The notes below the pieces were generated by a model. It ran no database searches. It was not told the DNA's origin and saw nothing but the letters and a program-made list of their open reading frames with translations. This document shows positions 10,316 through 19,294 of a stretch of 64,000 nt of DNA, in pieces. The stretch's first letter is position 1, and every line of letters begins with the position of its first letter. This DNA is from an uncultured Bacteroidaceae bacterium (lineage in GTDB: Bacteria > Bacteroidota > Bacteroidia > Bacteroidales > Bacteroidaceae), in assembly GCA_905234605.1 (NCBI GenBank), contig CAJOIE010000004.1:111734-175733 (forward strand), written 5' to 3'. The translations under genes and the position numbers were made by a program.

Positions 10316-10368
10316 CACCCATTATAGTACGTATTGACAACATATTAAGAAGAATGGAAACCGCAGAT

Positions 10369-11937
10369 ATGAGTAAGTGGTCACGCTCATGGTATGGCCT
10401 GTGTGGGCTTATGCTGGTGGCACTCATGGCACTCGCTCAGAGAGCAGACGCACAGATGTTCGTGGAGCCAGGCTCCTTCCTCGCACACTCCACCAAGGAG
10501 ACCACGGCCCACCTGCCAGAGAACAAGCGCATGGACGACAACGCACAGATATGCGCCATCATCAAGATAACCACCATGGAGAAAGGCTTCGAGTTCAGCG
10601 GAGGCACACTCGGCGTGGTGGGACAGCCGCGCTACCTCACCGGCGAGGTGTGGATATGGGTCGAGCCAGGAGCACGCTTCGTAGACATACGTCATTCGCA
10701 GTTCGGAAAGCTCAATTACCAGTTCCCCGAGGAGATAGAGGCAGGCAGGGTCTACGAGATGCGCCTTAACCCAGGCACCGGACGCTACGTCAATATCACC
10801 AGCTCAGGAGCGGCCAACGCAGAAGTGGTGGTTGACGGCGTCAACATAGGACGCACCCCTATCAACAACTACTACCTCAGCTACGGCCGACGCGTCATAC
10901 ACGCACAGGCCAACCGCTATGAGGCCGACACACTCTACACCGTGACACGTGGCGACGGCATGCTGCATCTCGACCTGGCCATGGTGGACCAGACCAAGTT
11001 CTTCGGACGCGTCAACGTGAGCGTCGACGGCAATGCCGACATCTACTTCCAAGGCAAGAAGGTGGGCACAGGAACGTGGAGAACCGAACTGCGCGAAGGC
11101 ACCTACGACATCGTGACAAAGAAGATCGACTGCGCCGACGCCACCACACAAATCAACGTCGTGGCACAGCGAACACAGAATGTCACGGCTAATGCACCCG
11201 TGCCATACACCGGCACACTGGTGCTCTTCATGCGGCCAGCTCGCGTTGACGCACGTCTCGACGGCAAGACTGAAGTCAATGTCAACGAGCCACTTGTGCT
11301 GCCCATAGGCACACGGCGCATCGAGTTCTCGCGCAAAGGTTACGTGTCGCAGGAAGTGGCATTCAACATCAAACGCAATGAGGTGCTCAACGACTCCGTC
11401 ACACTCGAGAAAATATCCTACCTCAAGCCAAAGGCTTTCTACTTCGGCGTTGGCTACACACTGTCAAGCCTACCAGGGCTCACCGCCACCATAGGCGGCA
11501 TATACAAGCGGCACGACCTCTCGGCATCCTACACGCTGGGCCTCGGTGCGTCCGACAACGTATACTGGTACAATGCATCCGACGGCACACTGGCATCGGC
11601 ACTCAACTACAAGAGGAGCTCATGGGGCTTCCGCTATGGCTACCAGATAGGCCTGCTGCCGCGACTCGGCTTCACGCCACAGGTGGGCTTCACACATGCC
11701 ACCCTGTCAGGCTCCCTGCAGACAGGCTCAGGCAACTATGGCAACGCAGCGGCAGCCAACATACTCACAGTCGGAGTGAAGATACTCGCCGTGCCTGTTA
11801 ACCACCTCTACCTCTACGTCGCGCCTGAGTATGGCATGGGCATGAGCAAGGATGAGGCATACGAGAGAGTGGCCAACAACGCAGGCTTCAGCATCGGAGG
11901 CTTCAGCGTCACACTGGGTGCCCACGTCAATTTCTGA
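10369..11937 (+). CDS. PEGA-domain outer-membrane beta-barrel protein
   Basis: 522 residues from the ATG at 10369; this start is chosen because it opens a signal peptide (GLMLVALMALAQRADA) and lies downstream of a good promoter. An alternative ATG at 10354 would add five residues. After an N-terminal globular part, residues ~135-200 form a PEGA-like repeat (AEVVVDGVNIGRTPINNYYL), with one or two further degenerate copies to ~330 (VDARLDGKTEVNVNEPLVL). The last ~160 residues are alternating amphipathic strands ending in ...GAHVNF, typical of an eight-stranded outer-membrane barrel. PEGA domains in Bacteroidetes are surface or cell-wall related; the exact role is unknown. It is followed at 56 bases by a BACON lipoprotein gene and then an LPP20-like gene in the same direction. 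Confidence 0.8.
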   Translation: MSKWSRSWYGLCGLMLVALMALAQRADAQMFVEPGSFLAHSTKETTAHLPENKRMDDNAQICAIIKITTMEKGFEFSGGTLGVVGQPRYLTGEVWIWVEPGARFVDIRHSQFGKLNYQFPEEIEAGRVYEMRLNPGTGRYVNITSSGAANAEVVVDGVNIGRTPINNYYLSYGRRVIHAQANRYEADTLYTVTRGDGMLHLDLAMVDQTKFFGRVNVSVDGNADIYFQGKKVGTGTWRTELREGTYDIVTKKIDCADATTQINVVAQRTQNVTANAPVPYTGTLVLFMRPARVDARLDGKTEVNVNEPLVLPIGTRRIEFSRKGYVSQEVAFNIKRNEVLNDSVTLEKISYLKPKAFYFGVGYTLSSLPGLTATIGGIYKRHDLSASYTLGLGASDNVYWYNASDGTLASALNYKRSSWGFRYGYQIGLLPRLGFTPQVGFTHATLSGSLQTGSGNYGNAAAANILTVGVKILAVPVNHLYLYVAPEYGMGMSKDEAYERVANNAGFSIGGFSVTLGAHVNF

Positions 11938-11993
11938 CAGCTGCAACGCATGGCACAACAACATAGCATTCCAAGAACATCGCAATCAGCATA

Positions 11994-13334
11994 ATGCATA
12001 CACACATATACAGGCATATCCTCTCGACACTTGCCGCCTTAGCCCTGCTCACGGCATGCACTGGCGACACACCTTCCATCGACAGCGTACACCCAGGGCA
12101 TGTGCTCATAGAGATAGACCAGGCCGAATATAAGCTGAACAAGGCGGAAGGAGCAGCGGCAACCATAACCGTTAAATCCACAGGACGCTGGAAGATAGTC
12201 TGCGAGTCAAACGACGACTCGGCGTTCACACTGTCGAAGAAAGAAGGCGATGGCGATGCCACCGTCACCGTGAGTGCCAAGGCAAACACGCGCACAGCGG
12301 AGCGGCAGGCCAAGTACTTCATACAAGAACTGCGGACAGGATACAAACGCCGCTTCACCGTCACGCAGGCTGCAGGCGACGTGACACTGACCCTCGTGTA
12401 CGAAGGCATCGACAACGGGACTGTTACCTTCAGCGGCAACGGCACTTTCGAGCGTGCCAAGATAATAGTCAAATCCAATGTGAAGAGCACGGTAGAAATA
12501 CTGGAAGAGGACAAGGCATGGTTCCGCGTGACAAAGACGGAGCTGAACAGCTATTGGTCGACAGGCGATGCCTTCGAAATAGCAACCAACGACCGTGAGA
12601 TACCTATAACCACCGACCAGACCGGCACAGTGATTGTCACGGCAGGGTCGGGCTCAGCCCAGCAGCAGGCACGCATCAACGTTGTGCGCAAGGCCATAGA
12701 CCCAAGTATCACCATAGGACCCAACTACGACGGAGTCTCATACGACGGAGGAACGCTGACATTCAACGTCACCGCCAATGCCCCTTGGAAGGCCACGGCA
12801 CTCACCAGCACATGGCTCAACTTCAAGCCCAACACTATCCCGACCGGCACTGGCGATGCCAAGATAAACATCGTCGTGGAGGCTAACACGGACACCGTCG
12901 CGAGAGAGACAGAGGTGCGCGTGGAGGTAACGCAGAACGCAACCATCTTTGCCACCGCCACCATACGGCAACAGGCTGCCACCCTGCCCACGCTGTCGGC
13001 CCACTCCATAGTGGATGCCACGCGCACGACTGTAACACTGCGCTACACTACTACCAGCACAACATTCCCCGTGACCAGGACATGGCTGTCGTATACACCT
13101 GTGGACAACGAGAACGACGAGCCTGCCGCTACCATCAAGCTTGCCACCCGCGCGGCGAGCAACCCCAAGGCTGAAGACATAACCATCACTCTGACAAACC
13201 TGGAGACCGGCACATGGTACTACGCCGTCCTGCACACCCAGAACGAAGTGGGTATAGTCGACTCCGAGCCTTTCTGGTTCCGCACACTCTCGGCACCCGA
13301 CCATGGCGACAATCCACTGCCAGACCAGCCATAA
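11994..13334 (+). CDS. Lipoprotein with BACON-like domains
   Basis: 446 residues. A signal peptide ends in the lipobox LLTAC, so Cys22 should be lipidated. Three successive immunoglobulin-like segments of ~90-100 residues follow (ends marked by RFTVTQAAG, INVVRKA and ATIRQQA), each in the style of BACON repeats, in which a strand phrase like NAPWKAT is followed by a closing VTQ/IRQ strand. The last ~110 residues (TTVTLRYTTTSTTFPVTRTW ... GTWYYAVLHTQN) look like a fibronectin type III domain. BACON domains usually bind carbohydrate or mucin-like targets; that is family knowledge, not shown here. It is likely co-transcribed with the genes on both sides. Confidence 0.8.
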   Translation: MHTHIYRHILSTLAALALLTACTGDTPSIDSVHPGHVLIEIDQAEYKLNKAEGAAATITVKSTGRWKIVCESNDDSAFTLSKKEGDGDATVTVSAKANTRTAERQAKYFIQELRTGYKRRFTVTQAAGDVTLTLVYEGIDNGTVTFSGNGTFERAKIIVKSNVKSTVEILEEDKAWFRVTKTELNSYWSTGDAFEIATNDREIPITTDQTGTVIVTAGSGSAQQQARINVVRKAIDPSITIGPNYDGVSYDGGTLTFNVTANAPWKATALTSTWLNFKPNTIPTGTGDAKINIVVEANTDTVARETEVRVEVTQNATIFATATIRQQAATLPTLSAHSIVDATRTTVTLRYTTTSTTFPVTRTWLSYTPVDNENDEPAATIKLATRAASNPKAEDITITLTNLETGTWYYAVLHTQNEVGIVDSEPFWFRTLSAPDHGDNPLPDQP

Positions 13335-13436
13335 GGCAGCAGTACACACCGTGCCGGCAGGCTGCAACATGCAACCTTTGCCACCAGCCACAACCACACT
13401 TCAGACCAGCATACACAGATTACCACAACGAGAGCC

Positions 13437-15263
13437 ATGCGTACACTATACATACTTCTCCTCTCGCTCTGCTCCATAGGAATGATGGCGCAGTCGCGCG
13501 CCGACATGAAGCGCATTGAGGAAATCAAGCGTGCCCGTGACCGCTATGTCATCGGCGAAGGCTATGCCAAGGATCAGGAGTCGGCCGACCAGATTGCGGT
13601 CAGCCAGCTGCTCCAGAGCATCTCCACCAATGTGGAGGCCGACATGAAGCTCAACATGAACCAGGAACAGCTCGGGCAGGATGCCAGCTCCGTGGCCGAG
13701 ACGCAGAACCGTGTGCGCATCAAGAGCTACGGCAAGCTTGTGGGCAGTGAGAGCGTCGTCGTGCGCGACCGCAACGGCGAGTTCTACGTGCTACGCTACA
13801 TTGAGCAGGCCAAGCTCGACGAGATGTACAAGAAACGTGAGGCCAAGGCCGTGGCACTGTGCCGCGATGGCGAGAAGGCTGTCATGAAAGGCAGCATCGG
13901 CGATGCCCTCAAGTATTACTACCACAGCCTGTGTCTCCTCCGCTCACTGCCCAACAGCAGCGATGTGAACTATATGCAGGAGGGCAACATGCAGAAGTAC
14001 CTCGTCGCACAGATTACCACCCTGTTCAGAGGCATTCAGACACAGCTCGGAGAGCAACAGGGCAATCAGGTGCAAGTGCTGTTCACCTACGACGGCAAGC
14101 CACTGAAGAACAACTTCGACTTCACCTTCTTCAACGGACAGCTGCCAAACAAGTATACCGCCAAGGACGGTGTGGCCAGCATCACCGTGCCGGCCTCCTA
14201 CACCGAGGAACGTCTCCATCTGCGCTACGAATATGAGTATGCCGACCAGGCCCAGCTTGATGATGAGGTGGAGATGGCCACCCGCATGTACAAGGGTCGC
14301 GTCATTCAGGGTGCCGACGTCTATCTGGCACGTGCGCCCAAGAAAGAGGCACGCGCTGCATCGCAGCAGATAGCTGCCGTGATGCAGGAGGAGACGGCGG
14401 CTACGCATGAAGCCTTGCAGCGCAAGGACAAGAAGGACTATGCCGCCATCGTGCTCGAGGTGATTAATGCCATCAAGCAGCGTCGCTTCGACTCCGTGCG
14501 TCAGCATTTCACGGCTGAAGGCTTCGGCATGTTCGAGGCCTTGATGAAGTATGGCAACCCGCAGGTGGTGGGGGCGCCAGAGCTTCAGTTCTATCCCATG
14601 CTCGGCAAGGTGGTGTGCCGCAGTGTGCCTATGCAGTTCACCTTCAAGAGCAACCACAAGACGTTCCGCGAGGATGTCACCTTCACCTTCGACTCCTCAA
14701 GCCTCATTGAGTGCGTGGCCTTCAGCCTCGGCAAGGAAGCCCGCGACAACATCTTCATGAAGAACCGTGCCGGACTGTGGAATGACAGCGTATGCATGGT
14801 CATCGCCACCTTCCTTGAGAACTACAAGACGGCATTCGCCCTCAAGCGTCTCGACTACATACGCAAGATATTCTCCGACGAGGCTGTCATCATCACCGGC
14901 CATGTGGTGCGCGACACCCAGCGGCGGGGGCTTGAAGGCACCACGTCCCGCCTGTCGCCCAAGGTCGAGTTCACGCGCCAGAACAAGGAGGAGTATATGG
15001 AGAACCTGGCACGCTGCTTCGCCTCGAATGAGTATATCAACATCAACTTCGCCGACAGTGAAGTCCGTAAGAAGAAGGACATGCAGCGCTATGGCATCAA
15101 CATCAAGCAGGAGTACTTCTCATCGTCCTACGGCGACACTGGCTACCTCTTCCTTTATGTCGACTTCGAGAAGCCCGACGAGCCCATGATATATTTCCGT
15201 TCATGGCAACCCGAGCGTGACGAGGACGGCAAGGTGTTTGGCATGGCTGATATGGACGACTGA
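13437..15263 (+). CDS. LPP20-family secreted protein
   Basis: 608 residues. Residues 1-19 are a signal peptide (LLLSLCSIGMMAQ). Residues ~35-125 match the LPP20 fold (YVIGEGYAKDQESADQIAV ... VVVRDRNGEFYVLRYIE), a domain found in many Bacteroidetes envelope proteins. A helical segment rich in AKAVALCRDGEKAV and YYYHSLCLLRSL follows, then a region of strands (~210-290), and a C-terminal half with no family I recognise. It is the third gene of the unit starting at 10369 and ends just before a perfect 16-base-pair hairpin. Function is unknown; envelope location is inferred from the signal peptide and neighbours. Confidence 0.75.
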   Translation: MRTLYILLLSLCSIGMMAQSRADMKRIEEIKRARDRYVIGEGYAKDQESADQIAVSQLLQSISTNVEADMKLNMNQEQLGQDASSVAETQNRVRIKSYGKLVGSESVVVRDRNGEFYVLRYIEQAKLDEMYKKREAKAVALCRDGEKAVMKGSIGDALKYYYHSLCLLRSLPNSSDVNYMQEGNMQKYLVAQITTLFRGIQTQLGEQQGNQVQVLFTYDGKPLKNNFDFTFFNGQLPNKYTAKDGVASITVPASYTEERLHLRYEYEYADQAQLDDEVEMATRMYKGRVIQGADVYLARAPKKEARAASQQIAAVMQEETAATHEALQRKDKKDYAAIVLEVINAIKQRRFDSVRQHFTAEGFGMFEALMKYGNPQVVGAPELQFYPMLGKVVCRSVPMQFTFKSNHKTFREDVTFTFDSSSLIECVAFSLGKEARDNIFMKNRAGLWNDSVCMVIATFLENYKTAFALKRLDYIRKIFSDEAVIITGHVVRDTQRRGLEGTTSRLSPKVEFTRQNKEEYMENLARCFASNEYININFADSEVRKKKDMQRYGINIKQEYFSSSYGDTGYLFLYVDFEKPDEPMIYFRSWQPERDEDGKVFGMADMDD

Positions 15264-15284
15264 TAGCCACGCGGCAGTCATCAG

Positions 15285-15330
15285 GCAATCAGCGTGCAAG
15301 CTCCCTGTGCGGAACTTGCACGCTGATTGC
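15285..15330. terminator. Hairpin terminator between LPP20-like gene and the calcium ATPase gene
   Basis: Perfect 16-base-pair inverted repeat (15285-15300 with 15315-15330, loop 14), followed by TTTATGCTT. It closes the plus-strand unit; being symmetrical it could also act on the convergent minus-strand transcript, although the U-run on that side is poor. Confidence 0.7.
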
Positions 15331-15476
15331 TTTATGCTTGTTGTGTGTTGCGGCTGAGCATGTGGTGTCGTGGCTGTCCACATGTTGCCTCAGGCTGTTG
15401 TGCAGGCATCCGGCGGCGATGCCGTCTGCCGCATGCAGCGTCGTGGCTGGCAGTGGGTGCGTCGTGCGGATTGCCG

Positions 15477-18194
15477 TCAGTGCCTGCTTCTGAAGTAGCG
15501 CCACAGGTCGGGCACGAGCATCACTGGCATGGTTGCGGCGAGGAGCAGCAACCATTCGCGTGCATGTAGCGGTGCTACGTTGAACATGGTGGCTGCGCCG
15601 TTGACTATCACCACCTGACCGATGAGTATCACCGTGATGATGGCCACGAAGCCGCGTGACAGGGCGGCATCGCGGGGCTTGTCGCCATGACGGTGCGCAC
15701 TGGCGGTTGCCATGATGTCGCCTATGAGGCTGCGCCCCGTGCTGTAGTAGCGCGCATTGAAGAGGTTCCAGAATTGAATGAACACAAATGCCGTGAAGAA
15801 CAGGCCCATGTCGTGGGCTCCGAGCATGCCGTCGTCGGTGTGCAGGAAACGCCAGTAGGTCAGCATCACGACGTAGAAGAACAGGCCTGAGCCTATGATG
15901 TGGCGGCCCATGCGTCGGTCTATGATGTGGCTGCGGGGGTTGCGTGGTTTCTCGCTCATCACACGGCTGTCGGGCGGCAGCGACGAGAGTGCCATGGCGG
16001 CGAAGGTGTCCATGATGAGGTTCACCCACAGCATCTGTGTCACGGTGAGGGGTGTTTCCAGTCCGGTCATGGCACCCACCAGCACTATCATGCAGGCGGT
16101 GATGTTGATGGTCATCTGGAAGAGTATGAACCGCTGTATGTTGCGATACAGCGAGCGTCCCCACAGGATGGCCTTGTTGATGGTGGCGAATGAGTTGTCG
16201 AGGATGGTAATGTCCGATGCCTCCTTGGCGCGTGCCGTGCCGCTGCCCATGCTCAGTCCCACCTGCGCACGCTTCAGGGCCAGGGCGTCGTTGGTGCCGT
16301 CGCCTGTCACGGCCACCACTTCGCCACTCTCTTGCAGCAGGCGCACGAGGCGCAGCTTGTCGGTGGGCCGTGCGCGTGCCAGCACACGCAGGCGTGGCAG
16401 CACCTGCTCCTTGACGGTGTCGTCGGTCAAGGCTTCAAACTCGGCCCCTGTCAGTGTCAGCGCGTCGGTTTCGGTGTGGGCTATGATGCCCGTCTGCCGT
16501 GCAATGGTCGTGGCCGTGGAGGCCACGTCGCCTGTCACCATGATGACTCTCACTCCGGCGTTGGTGCATACGCGCATGGCAGCAGGCACGTCGGGCCGCA
16601 CGGGGTCGGCCAGTGCTATGGTGGCTAAGTATGTGAGGCGTTGCTGCTTGCCGCCCTCCATGCTGGCGGCCGCTATGCCCAGTGTGCGGTAGCCTTCGGC
16701 TGCGAGGTGTGTCATGGCAGCCTGTGCTTCCTTGCGTGAGTGTCCCTGTCCGATGTCGTCGCACTCTGCCAGCACCACCTCGGGTGCTCCTTTCACGTAG
16801 TGCATGCAGTGTTTGCCTCCGTCGACGGCAGCTATGGTGTCCATCTGCTTGCTCTCCGACGAGAACAGGTGTTGCTCCTTGATGCTTGCCTCGCGGCGCA
16901 TTGCGACCCAGTCCATGCCGTGCTCCGTGGCTATCCATGCCAGCATGGCTGCTTCAGTGGGGTTGCCGAGACGTTGCTGTGTGCCGTCGGCTGCCGTGGT
17001 CACTGTGGCTGTCGAGTTGACGGCCACGGCCCGTGCTATCTCATCCATGCCGGCATACGTCACGGCCTTGGCCACCTCCATGCTGTTGAGTGTCAGTGTG
17101 CCCGTCTTGTCGGTGCACACCACGGTGGCTGCCCCCATGGTCTCGCAGGCATGTAGGCGCCTCACCAGGTTGTTCTCCTTGAGCATCTTGCGCATGCTAA
17201 GGGCGAGGCTCACCGTGACGCTCATGGGGAGTCCTTCGGGCACGGCCACCACAATCAGTGTCACAGCCAGTAGCACGCTGTTGAGGAAGAAGGTGGTAGC
17301 CTCGAGCCAGTCGAAAGGGTCGCCGTCGGCATGGTCGACCCACAGGTAGTACACCATGCGTCCGGCCACGATGAGTGCTGCCACGATGTAGCTTGCACGG
17401 GTGATGGCCTTGCCCAGGTCGGTGAGCTGTGCGGCCAGTGGTGTCGGCACCTCCTCTTCCTGCCGGAGCGTCATGGCACCGTGTCCCTCCTCGGTGTCCA
17501 CGCCCACTGCCGTGACGCGTGCGAGTGCATTGCCCTCGAGCACTATTGTTCCTCGCAGCAGTGTGTCGGGCGGATAGGTGCTCTCATGCCCCTTCGCGGC
17601 AGCACCGGCTACGGCGACCACAAACTTCTCTGCCGTCTGCTCCCCGGTGAATGCGCTCTCGTCCACCAGCAGGTGGCGCGTTTCCACGAGCACGGCATCG
17701 GCCGGCACCTCGTCGCCGCTCTCCAGCCACACCATGTCGCCTACGCACACGTCGCGCCGCTCCACCACCATCATCTCGGCAGGTGCCGTGTCGCTGCGCC
17801 GGCGCCACACCTTCACGCCCCTCTCGTCGCGCTTCATGGCCAGCACTCTGAACTCGCTCTCGGCACGCACCTCGAAGATGAAGCCCACGCCGGTGGCCAG
17901 CAGCAGTGCCGTGAGCACGCCGAGCGGTTCGAGCAGGGCCGTCATTGGCTGCTGTGCCGAGGTCACCTCGTAGACCGACACGGTGAGCGAGAACATGAAC
18001 ACCACGAGTAGCACCACCATCAGCGGGTCCTCGAACTTGTGCACGAAGCCTCTCCACAGCGGTTCGCGCTCGGGTGGGGGTATCACGTTGCGCCCGCGCC
18101 CCTCGCTCACGGCGGGGGAGGAGAGCAGCAGTCCCTGTTGGCGCGCATCAGCGTCGGCGGGGTGTGGCGTGGCAGTGTGTAGCGGTGTTTCCAT
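15477..18194 (-). CDS. PMCA-type calcium-translocating P-type ATPase
   Basis: 905 residues from the ATG at 18194. A longer frame reaching 18314 is rejected because its extra residues are encoded by the repeat array. The protein exports cations, most likely Ca2+, at the expense of ATP. Visible family parts in order: N-terminal helices (~57-110), actuator-domain motif TGE at 183-185, the M4 ion-binding motif PEGLP at 319-323, the phosphorylation site DKTGTLT with Asp362, the hinge motif TGDGTND before KRAQVGLSMG, and four to six C-terminal membrane helices. PEGLPMSVT is the form seen in PMCA/SERCA-like bacterial pumps. It is a lone minus-strand gene; its upstream side abuts the ACCCTGCAC repeat locus 2. 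Confidence 0.92.
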   Translation of the reverse strand: METPLHTATPHPADADARQQGLLLSSPAVSEGRGRNVIPPPEREPLWRGFVHKFEDPLMVVLLVVFMFSLTVSVYEVTSAQQPMTALLEPLGVLTALLLATGVGFIFEVRAESEFRVLAMKRDERGVKVWRRRSDTAPAEMMVVERRDVCVGDMVWLESGDEVPADAVLVETRHLLVDESAFTGEQTAEKFVVAVAGAAAKGHESTYPPDTLLRGTIVLEGNALARVTAVGVDTEEGHGAMTLRQEEEVPTPLAAQLTDLGKAITRASYIVAALIVAGRMVYYLWVDHADGDPFDWLEATTFFLNSVLLAVTLIVVAVPEGLPMSVTVSLALSMRKMLKENNLVRRLHACETMGAATVVCTDKTGTLTLNSMEVAKAVTYAGMDEIARAVAVNSTATVTTAADGTQQRLGNPTEAAMLAWIATEHGMDWVAMRREASIKEQHLFSSESKQMDTIAAVDGGKHCMHYVKGAPEVVLAECDDIGQGHSRKEAQAAMTHLAAEGYRTLGIAAASMEGGKQQRLTYLATIALADPVRPDVPAAMRVCTNAGVRVIMVTGDVASTATTIARQTGIIAHTETDALTLTGAEFEALTDDTVKEQVLPRLRVLARARPTDKLRLVRLLQESGEVVAVTGDGTNDALALKRAQVGLSMGSGTARAKEASDITILDNSFATINKAILWGRSLYRNIQRFILFQMTINITACMIVLVGAMTGLETPLTVTQMLWVNLIMDTFAAMALSSLPPDSRVMSEKPRNPRSHIIDRRMGRHIIGSGLFFYVVMLTYWRFLHTDDGMLGAHDMGLFFTAFVFIQFWNLFNARYYSTGRSLIGDIMATASAHRHGDKPRDAALSRGFVAIITVILIGQVVIVNGAATMFNVAPLHAREWLLLLAATMPVMLVPDLWRYFRSRH

Positions 18195-18240
18195 ATCGGT
18201 GCTTGGTGTGAGGTGACATTGTGTGCGGCAGTGGCCGACA

Positions 18241-18350
18241 CCCTGCATGGTGTCTGCGATGTCCCTGCATGGTGTCTGCGATGTCCCTGCATGGTGGTGC
18301 GCAACACCCTGCATGGTGTCGGCCCGCCACCGTGCAGGGTGTTTGCGGCC
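18241..18350. repeat. 22-base-period repeat array with terminal inverted copy (locus 2)
   Basis: Four units of 22 bases start at 18241, 18263, 18285 and 18307, each opening CCCTGCATGGTG. Units 1 and 2 are identical; units 3 and 4 differ in the second half. A fifth segment at 18329-18350 carries the core reversed (GTGCAGGGTG), giving a perfect 11-base-pair inverted repeat with unit 4 (18303-18313 and 18333-18343). It lies between the calcium ATPase start and the end of the alanine-rich lipoprotein gene. Confidence 0.92.
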
Positions 18351-18480
18351 TATGGTGCAGTGTGTGCCGAATTAACCCCGGAGGTGCCGGCTCCAAGGCC
18401 TTCAGCCTCTCTCGCCTCTCCCTTCGGGGTCAGTGCCTGTCAGCCTGCAGCACGTTGGCTTGCGGGCTGTGGTGTGTAGC

Positions 18481-19122
18481 TTAGAGTCCCAGCTTCTTCT
18501 TGGCAGCAGCAGCGGCGTTGTCGATGCTCTGCGATGCGCCCTGGCGTGCGGCATCCACCTGTGCGTCGGCGGCAGCCTGTGCGGCAGCGGCCTGCTCGGC
18601 AGCAGCGGCCTTGGCTGCATCCACCTGTGCGGCAGCGGCGTCACGCACGGCCTGCTCGGCGTTCTGCACAGTCTCGGCGGCAGCCTCCTTGGCGGCCTCG
18701 GCCTGGCTGGCAGCGATGTCGGCAGCACTCTCGGCCGAGGCCTGTGCGGCATCGGCTGTGCCCTGCGGCAGTGCAGCCACGGCGGCAAGAGCCTCGGTGA
18801 GCGTGGATGATGCTCCGATGGCCTGCAGCTGTTCGGCGTTGTTGTCGATGAAGCTGGAGATGATGCCTGCATAGGTCTGGGCAGCCTCGGTGTCGCCCTG
18901 TGCGATGAACTCGGCAACTTGCTCGGCCACCTGGGTGCCTATGGCCTTGATCTGGTCGGCATCGGCATTGGCCAGTTGCTCTTGCAGCAGGGCGACCACC
19001 TTCTCGGCAGCACCTTGTGCGGTAGCGTTCACGGCATCGGGGTCGGAGGTGGCACTCTTGCCGCCACATGCGGCGAGCAGCATTGCCCCACAGGCAATGG
19101 CCACGGTGAGTAGTTTCTTCAT
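18481..19122 (-). CDS. Alanine-rich coiled-coil lipoprotein
   Basis: 213 residues. MKKLLTVAIACGAMLLAAC is a lipoprotein signal with the cysteine at position 19. The first third (to ~residue 110) is a helical domain with a repeated pattern of AQGAAEKVVALLQEQLANAD type; the rest is a long alanine/glutamine/aspartate-rich run (QAEAAKEAAAETVQ, AAAEQAAAAQAAADAQ) that should form a continuous helix or coiled coil. It ends in KKKLGL. Low-complexity sequence makes family assignment unreliable. It could be a periplasmic spacer anchored to a membrane, by analogy with Lpp-like proteins; this is inference only. Confidence 0.75.
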   Translation of the reverse strand: MKKLLTVAIACGAMLLAACGGKSATSDPDAVNATAQGAAEKVVALLQEQLANADADQIKAIGTQVAEQVAEFIAQGDTEAAQTYAGIISSFIDNNAEQLQAIGASSTLTEALAAVAALPQGTADAAQASAESAADIAASQAEAAKEAAAETVQNAEQAVRDAAAAQVDAAKAAAAEQAAAAQAAADAQVDAARQGASQSIDNAAAAAKKKLGL

Positions 19123-19174
19123 GTTGCTATTCTCTGTTTAAGTGTTAATGAAAAGGGTGTGATTTCTGACGGTG

Positions 19175-19182
19175 CAAAAGTA
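19175..19182 (-). promoter_or_regulatory. Possible -7 element for the alanine-rich lipoprotein gene
   Basis: On the minus strand the sequence reads TACTTTTG followed by CACC, a good TAnnTTTG match 53 bases before the start codon. No TTTG is seen at the proper upstream distance. Confidence 0.4.
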
Positions 19183-19279
19183 TGCATTATTGCTGTGGAG
19201 AGTGAGCTGGCAGAGCCCCTTTTTTGTGCAGAATGCCTGTTTTGACACAGCCGCCACGGCGGCGTTCACATTATTATGG

Positions 19280-19287
19280 TATATTTG
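19280..19287 (+). promoter_or_regulatory. Possible -7 element just upstream of the Wzi-like gene
   Basis: TATATTTG matches TAnnTTTG, but lies only 7 bases before the chosen ATG at 19295 and lacks a -33 TTTG at the usual spacing. If it is real the transcript is nearly leaderless, or the true start is the ATG at 19301. Confidence 0.35.
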
Positions 19288-19294
19288 CCCGACT

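Noticed and set aside
10234..10368. Upstream start for the PEGA/barrel protein
   Set aside because: It precedes the promoter at 10282-10315 and would put 45 residues before the signal peptide.
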